A stretch of 64,000 bases of DNA from Gammaproteobacteria bacterium (GTDB lineage: Bacteria; Pseudomonadota; Gammaproteobacteria; Methylococcales; Methylomonadaceae). This document shows positions 59,825 to 64,000 of this stretch, one piece after another (the stretch's first letter is position 1; each line of letters starts with the position of its first letter). A program made the position numbers and the translations under genes. Where the stretch lies: NCBI GenBank assembly GCA_018830325.1, contig JAHJSQ010000064.1:1-64000 (forward strand), read 5' to 3'. The notes beneath the pieces were generated by a model. That model was given only the letters and a program-made list of their open reading frames with translations, did not search any database and was not told the origin of the DNA.

Positions 59825-62800
59825 ATGTCCATACACGCACAATTCAAACAACTTGCCCATCGATTACCGGAATGTCTGAATCAAGACCGCCATCGCCTTA
59901 AACGCCAACTCGACCGTTTGCGCCAAGATGCCAAAAATGGCAAGGTCCCGTCCGACAAACTCACTGACTTGAGCGGCCGCATCGAACAATCGGCAGCATT
60001 GTTTTCGAAACGGCGCGCGTCGATTCCCGCCATCTCATTTCCCGATTTGCCGGTCAGCGGCAAAAAAGACGAAATCGCGCAGTTGATTCTGGACAATCAG
60101 GTCGTTATCGTCTGCGGCGAGACCGGTTCCGGCAAGACCACGCAGTTGCCGAAAATCTGTTTGGCTATCGGCCGAGGTTCTGCCGGCTTTATCGGTCACA
60201 CGCAACCGCGCCGCATCGCCGCGCGCACGGTTGCGGACCGCATTGCCGAGGAGTTGGGCGAGCCGGTCGGCAAATCGGTCGGTTATAAAGTTCGCTTTCA
60301 CGATCAAACGCGCAAGGAATCGCTGGTCAAATTGATGACCGACGGTATTTTGCTGGCCGAAACGCAAAACGATCCGTATCTGAATCGGTACGATACGATC
60401 ATTATCGACGAGGCACACGAGCGTAGCCTGAATATCGATTTTCTACTCGGTTACATGAAATGGCTGCTGCCGAAGCGTCCCGATCTGAAATTGATCGTCA
60501 CGTCGGCGACGATAGACCCGGAGCGTTTTTCGAAACATTTCGCCGATGCGCCGATCATTGAGGTATCTGGTCGCACCTACCCGGTTGAAATTCGCTACAG
60601 GCCAATAAACCAGATCGAGGAAGATGACGAAACGACGGCCGATCTGCAACAAGCGATTCTCGATGCCGTCGACGAACTGTCGCGCGACATGCGCGGCGAT
60701 ATTTTGATATTTTTGAGCGGCGAGCGGGAAATACGCGAAACGACCGAATCGCTGCGCAAGCATCATCCGACCGGATACGAAATTCTGCCGCTGTATTCGA
60801 AATTGAGCGTCGCCGAACAGGAGAGGGTATTCAAGCCGAAAGGCGGACAGCGCATCGTGCTCGCGACCAATGTAGCCGAAACGTCGTTGACGGTGCCGGG
60901 CATTCGCTGCGTGATCGATACCGGGCACGCGCGTATTAGCCGTTATAGTCATCGCAGCAAGATTCAACGTCTGCCGATCGAACGCATCTCTCAGGCCAGC
61001 GCGAATCAAAGAGCAGGGCGCTGCGGCCGTGTCGCCGAAGGTATCTGTATTCGCCTGTATTCGGAAGAAGATTTTCAAGCACGCCCGGTGTTTACCGAAC
61101 CGGAAATTCTGCGCACAAATCTGTCGTCGGTGATTCTGCAGATGATTGCGCTGAACCTCGGCGATATCGAGGATTTTCCGTTCATCGAGCCGCCCGAGGA
61201 CAAGATGATCCGCGACGGCAAAACGATGCTGCATGAAGTCAATGCGCTCGATAAACAGGGTAATTTGACCGAAACCGGTAAGCAACTGGCCATGTTGCCG
61301 ACCGATCCTAAATTGGCCAGGATGCTGTTGGCAGCTGCCGAGTATCAATGCCTCCATGAAGTATCGATTATTGTCGCGGCGTTGAGTATCCAAGATCCCC
61401 GTGAAAAACCGGCCGACAAGATGCAGCAAGCCGATGCGAAACATGCCGTTTTCCGTCATGAAGAATCAGACTTTCTGACCTTGCTGAATCTATGGAATCA
61501 TTTCGAGGAGCAGAAAAAGCATCTGTCGAACAACAAGCTTCGCAAATATTGCAAGGATCAGTTTATATCCTATGTCCGCATGAAGGAATGGTTCGACATT
61601 CATGCGCAGATCATGCAGGTGATCAAAGGCGAGTTGAAGCTGAAGCCGAACATGATTGAGGCCGGTTACGGCGAAATTCACCGTGCATTGCTACCGGGCC
61701 TGTTGTCGAATATCGGCTTCCGGCACGAACAATACGAATATCTCGGCGCGCGCGGACTCAAGTTTTTCATCTTTCCGGGTTCGGGACTGCACAAGGCGCG
61801 TCCGAAATGGATCATGGCCGCCGAGCAGGTCGAAACCAGCAAGGTTTATGCACGCACGGTCGCACGCATAGAACCGGAATGGATCGAAGCCTGTTCCGGA
61901 CATCTGGTCAAGCGTAATTATTATGATCCGCATTGGGAGAAAAAGGCCGGTCGTAGCGGCATCTACGAGCGCACGCTACTGTACGGTTTGACTTTGCGGG
62001 CGAAGCGCAAGATTCCATACGAACACGTCGATCCGAAGGCGGCGCGCGATTATTTCATTCGTTTCGGTCTTGTCAATCAGGATTATCAAACCTATGCGCC
62101 GTTCTTCAAGGCCAATCAGCAATTACTCGAAGAAGTCGGCTACATTCAGCACAAGGGCCGGCGCGTCGATTTGATCGAGGACGAGGAATGGTTGTATCAG
62201 TTTTACGACAAAAAAATTCCCGAATCGGTCGTCAACGGTATTACGTTCGATCAGTGGCGTAAAAGCGTCGAGCGCGACAACCCGAAATTTTTGTTCCTAA
62301 CCAAGGAGGATTTGACGCGGGAACAGGATAATTTCATCAACGAATGGGATTTTCCGGACAGCAAGAAAGTCGGACGCCTAACCTTCGCTTTGCAATATCG
62401 CTTCGAACCTGGTCACGATGAAGACGGCGTGACCGCGGTCATTCCGGTACATCAACTCAATCAAGTGAGCGCGCAACCTTTCGATTGGTTGGTGCCGGGC
62501 ATGATCGAGGAAAAAATAATCGCGTTAATCAAGTCGTTGCCGAAACAGCTACGCAAGCATTTCGTGCCGGTGCCACAAACGGCCAAGCAGTGTCTCGAAA
62601 TCGAGCCTGATTTTAAAGGTTCATTATATGAATGGCTCGGTATGCGCCTGCGCAAATTGACCGGCGAGGCGATCCCGTTGACCGAGTGGCATCCGGAAAC
62701 CCTGCCCGAGCACTTGACGATGAATTTCCGCATCGTCGACGAGCACGGTAAGTTGCTCGACTACGGCCGTGATCTAAAAAAACTGCAGGATAAATATGCG

Positions 62801-63715
62801 GTCGAGGCCGGCGAAAGTTTCGACAAGAAGGCCGCCGATGAATTGAATTTCACAGGCTGCATTCAATGGGCCTTCGATGATTTGCCGGAAACCTATGAAT
62901 TCATACACGAAGGTCAGTCGTTCATTGGCTTCCCTGCAATCGTCGACGAAGGCGATTCGGTCGGCGTCAAGATTTTCGATACGCGTGAAAAAGCCGACCG
63001 ATTGCACAGAGCCGGTTTGACCCGGTTGTTCCAATTACAATTGAAAAAGGAAAAAACTTATCTGACGAAAAATATGCCACATAAGCCGGCTGCGGAGCTC
63101 TTCGTCAATCAATTACCGGATCATCCGCTGTTGAAGGACTATCACGGCATTTCATACAAGGAAGACTTGCTCTATACGGTGTTTTCGGAATTGTTTGTCG
63201 GTGACCGTTCGATCAGGTCGCAGTCGGCTTTCGAACAGAGCATTCGAGAGCACAAAGGCGAACTGATTTCGTTTTCGAACGAAGTGGGCAGAATCGCGCT
63301 GGACATCGTCGAGATTATTGTTGCGATCAAAAACCGGCTATCTCGTTTGCAGCAAGACAACGCCTCGGTCATCGATATTAACGAACAGTTGAACCTGATG
63401 ATTTATTCGGGATTTATTCGCAATACGCCGCTGACGCAACTCAAGCAAATACCGCGGTATCTGAAGGCGATCGATTACCGTCTCGATAAAATCGCCGGCG
63501 ATGCGCCGAAAATTCCGCTCGTGCAGCGTTATTGCACGCGCTACTGGAAAGATGTCGCGAACCGGGCCAAGAAAACCGTCGTGCTGCCGGAACAAGAAGC
63601 GTTCCGCTGGATGCTCGAAGAATTTCGCGTGTCGGTGTTCGCTCAGCAACTAAAAACACCATATCCTATTTCGGAAAAGCGCATCGAAAAAGCCTGGGAT
63701 CAGCAGCAATCCTAA
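59825..63715 (+). CDS. hrpA: ATP-dependent RNA helicase HrpA
   Basis: A 1296-residue DEAH-box helicase of the length usual for HrpA. The helicase motifs are GETGSGKTTQLPK (near 97), THQPRR-type HTQPRRIAARTVADRI, DEAHERS (near 196), SATID (near 227), TNVAETSLTVPGIRCVIDTG and QRAGRCGR (near 395). A ratchet/winged-helix and OB-fold region follows, then the long C-terminal part typical of HrpA, with QWAFDDLPETYEF near 1015. In Escherichia coli it takes part in mRNA handling and in resolving stalled ribosomes. It stands alone; the 285 bases after it hold nothing I recognise. Confidence 0.95.
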   Translation: MSIHAQFKQLAHRLPECLNQDRHRLKRQLDRLRQDAKNGKVPSDKLTDLSGRIEQSAALFSKRRASIPAISFPDLPVSGKKDEIAQLILDNQVVIVCGETGSGKTTQLPKICLAIGRGSAGFIGHTQPRRIAARTVADRIAEELGEPVGKSVGYKVRFHDQTRKESLVKLMTDGILLAETQNDPYLNRYDTIIIDEAHERSLNIDFLLGYMKWLLPKRPDLKLIVTSATIDPERFSKHFADAPIIEVSGRTYPVEIRYRPINQIEEDDETTADLQQAILDAVDELSRDMRGDILIFLSGEREIRETTESLRKHHPTGYEILPLYSKLSVAEQERVFKPKGGQRIVLATNVAETSLTVPGIRCVIDTGHARISRYSHRSKIQRLPIERISQASANQRAGRCGRVAEGICIRLYSEEDFQARPVFTEPEILRTNLSSVILQMIALNLGDIEDFPFIEPPEDKMIRDGKTMLHEVNALDKQGNLTETGKQLAMLPTDPKLARMLLAAAEYQCLHEVSIIVAALSIQDPREKPADKMQQADAKHAVFRHEESDFLTLLNLWNHFEEQKKHLSNNKLRKYCKDQFISYVRMKEWFDIHAQIMQVIKGELKLKPNMIEAGYGEIHRALLPGLLSNIGFRHEQYEYLGARGLKFFIFPGSGLHKARPKWIMAAEQVETSKVYARTVARIEPEWIEACSGHLVKRNYYDPHWEKKAGRSGIYERTLLYGLTLRAKRKIPYEHVDPKAARDYFIRFGLVNQDYQTYAPFFKANQQLLEEVGYIQHKGRRVDLIEDEEWLYQFYDKKIPESVVNGITFDQWRKSVERDNPKFLFLTKEDLTREQDNFINEWDFPDSKKVGRLTFALQYRFEPGHDEDGVTAVIPVHQLNQVSAQPFDWLVPGMIEEKIIALIKSLPKQLRKHFVPVPQTAKQCLEIEPDFKGSLYEWLGMRLRKLTGEAIPLTEWHPETLPEHLTMNFRIVDEHGKLLDYGRDLKKLQDKYAVEAGESFDKKAADELNFTGCIQWAFDDLPETYEFIHEGQSFIGFPAIVDEGDSVGVKIFDTREKADRLHRAGLTRLFQLQLKKEKTYLTKNMPHKPAAELFVNQLPDHPLLKDYHGISYKEDLLYTVFSELFVGDRSIRSQSAFEQSIREHKGELISFSNEVGRIALDIVEIIVAIKNRLSRLQQDNASVIDINEQLNLMIYSGFIRNTPLTQLKQIPRYLKAIDYRLDKIAGDAPKIPLVQRYCTRYWKDVANRAKKTVVLPEQEAFRWMLEEFRVSVFAQQLKTPYPISEKRIEKAWDQQQS

Positions 63716-64000
63716 AATCGGTAGTTTAACCATGAAGTTCATAAAGTAATTCAAAGGTTGCCGGACATCCTCTCTAACCTCTCGGATGAGCGAAAGTTTT
63801 ATACAAACGCGTAACGAGTTATTAAATTAAACTTCTTATTCTTCATGCTCTTCGTGGTGAAATGCTTTTTCAAGCGTAATGGTTCGGTGTCGTTACGTGA
63901 GTAACGTTTTGATCTGAAATCGAATCAGAACCGGCTTGAAAAAAACCAGTATTTCTCTGTCAACAATTTGCTTGTGATATCGGTGGTTTTCGAATTCCAT

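Noticed and set aside
60443-61459. A 338-codon open frame antisense to hrpA
   Set aside because: It lies wholly inside the HrpA helicase domain, whose motifs are all in the plus-strand frame. The antisense translation is compositionally odd and has no recognisable motif.

Overview
The window looks like a chromosomal segment of a gammaproteobacterium. The evidence is the large 1564-residue NAD-glutamate dehydrogenase, a full-length HrpA helicase, PpnP, and a gammaproteobacterial style of type VI secretion and hydrogenase-maturation genes. The repeat content and gene mix remind me of Methylococcales (Methylomicrobium/Methylotuvimicrobium-like methanotrophs). No methane-oxidation gene is present, so that placement is an inference. 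I see no tRNA, rRNA or CRISPR array.

Layout. 0.2-1 kb: a STAS anti-sigma antagonist and an RsbW-like kinase. 1.5-6.2 kb: NAD-glutamate dehydrogenase. 7.4-28.2 kb: a near-complete type VI secretion (T6SS) locus on the plus strand (tagH/fha, tssK, tssL with OmpA domain, tssM, a tagF-pppA fusion, tssA, tssB, tssC, hcp, tagJ, tssE, tssF, tssG, clpV); no tssJ lipoprotein gene is visible. 28.2-35.3 kb: an effector and spike island with an HExxH protein, an orphan 204-residue protein with a Cys/His pair, vgrG, a DUF6931-like gene, PAAR, and a papain-like cysteine protease lying in frame behind the PAAR stop codon. Its far end is decayed: a second vgrG with a lost start and a frameshift, a DUF6484 gene, and DUF2169 and Uma2 fragments. 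35.3-43.9 kb: two Ser/Thr kinases, an autotransporter and a PAS/SpoIIE phosphatase. 44-54.7 kb: rubredoxin and its reductase, then hypA, hypC, hupE, hypE, hypF, hypD and hypB, interrupted by a lone response regulator and two universal-stress-type genes, one broken. 54.8-63.7 kb: glyoxalase-like, SnoaL-like, class V aminotransferase, metallophosphoesterase, PpnP, a small secreted protein and HrpA.

How the parts fit. The T6SS carries the parts of a threonine-phosphorylation switch (FHA protein, PP2C fused to TagF), and two kinase genes flank the effector island. The STAS and RsbW pair at the left edge and the SpoIIE phosphatase at 41.6-43.9 kb together make a possible partner-switching module. 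The hyp genes would mature a [NiFe] hydrogenase encoded elsewhere.

The most unusual feature is a dense set of about ten MITE-like intergenic elements. They have at least three kinds of ends, but most share the same roughly 66-bp cruciform core (CCCAGCACCTAAATT / AATTTAGGTGCTGGG around a CCATAG/CTATGG hairpin). Other hairpin modules can be swapped in, and one element is nested inside another. Four of these elements cut into the T6SS locus. A second regulatory signal is an array of four 11-bp direct repeats at 49878-49921, upstream of a universal-stress-type gene and close to an orphan OmpR-type regulator.
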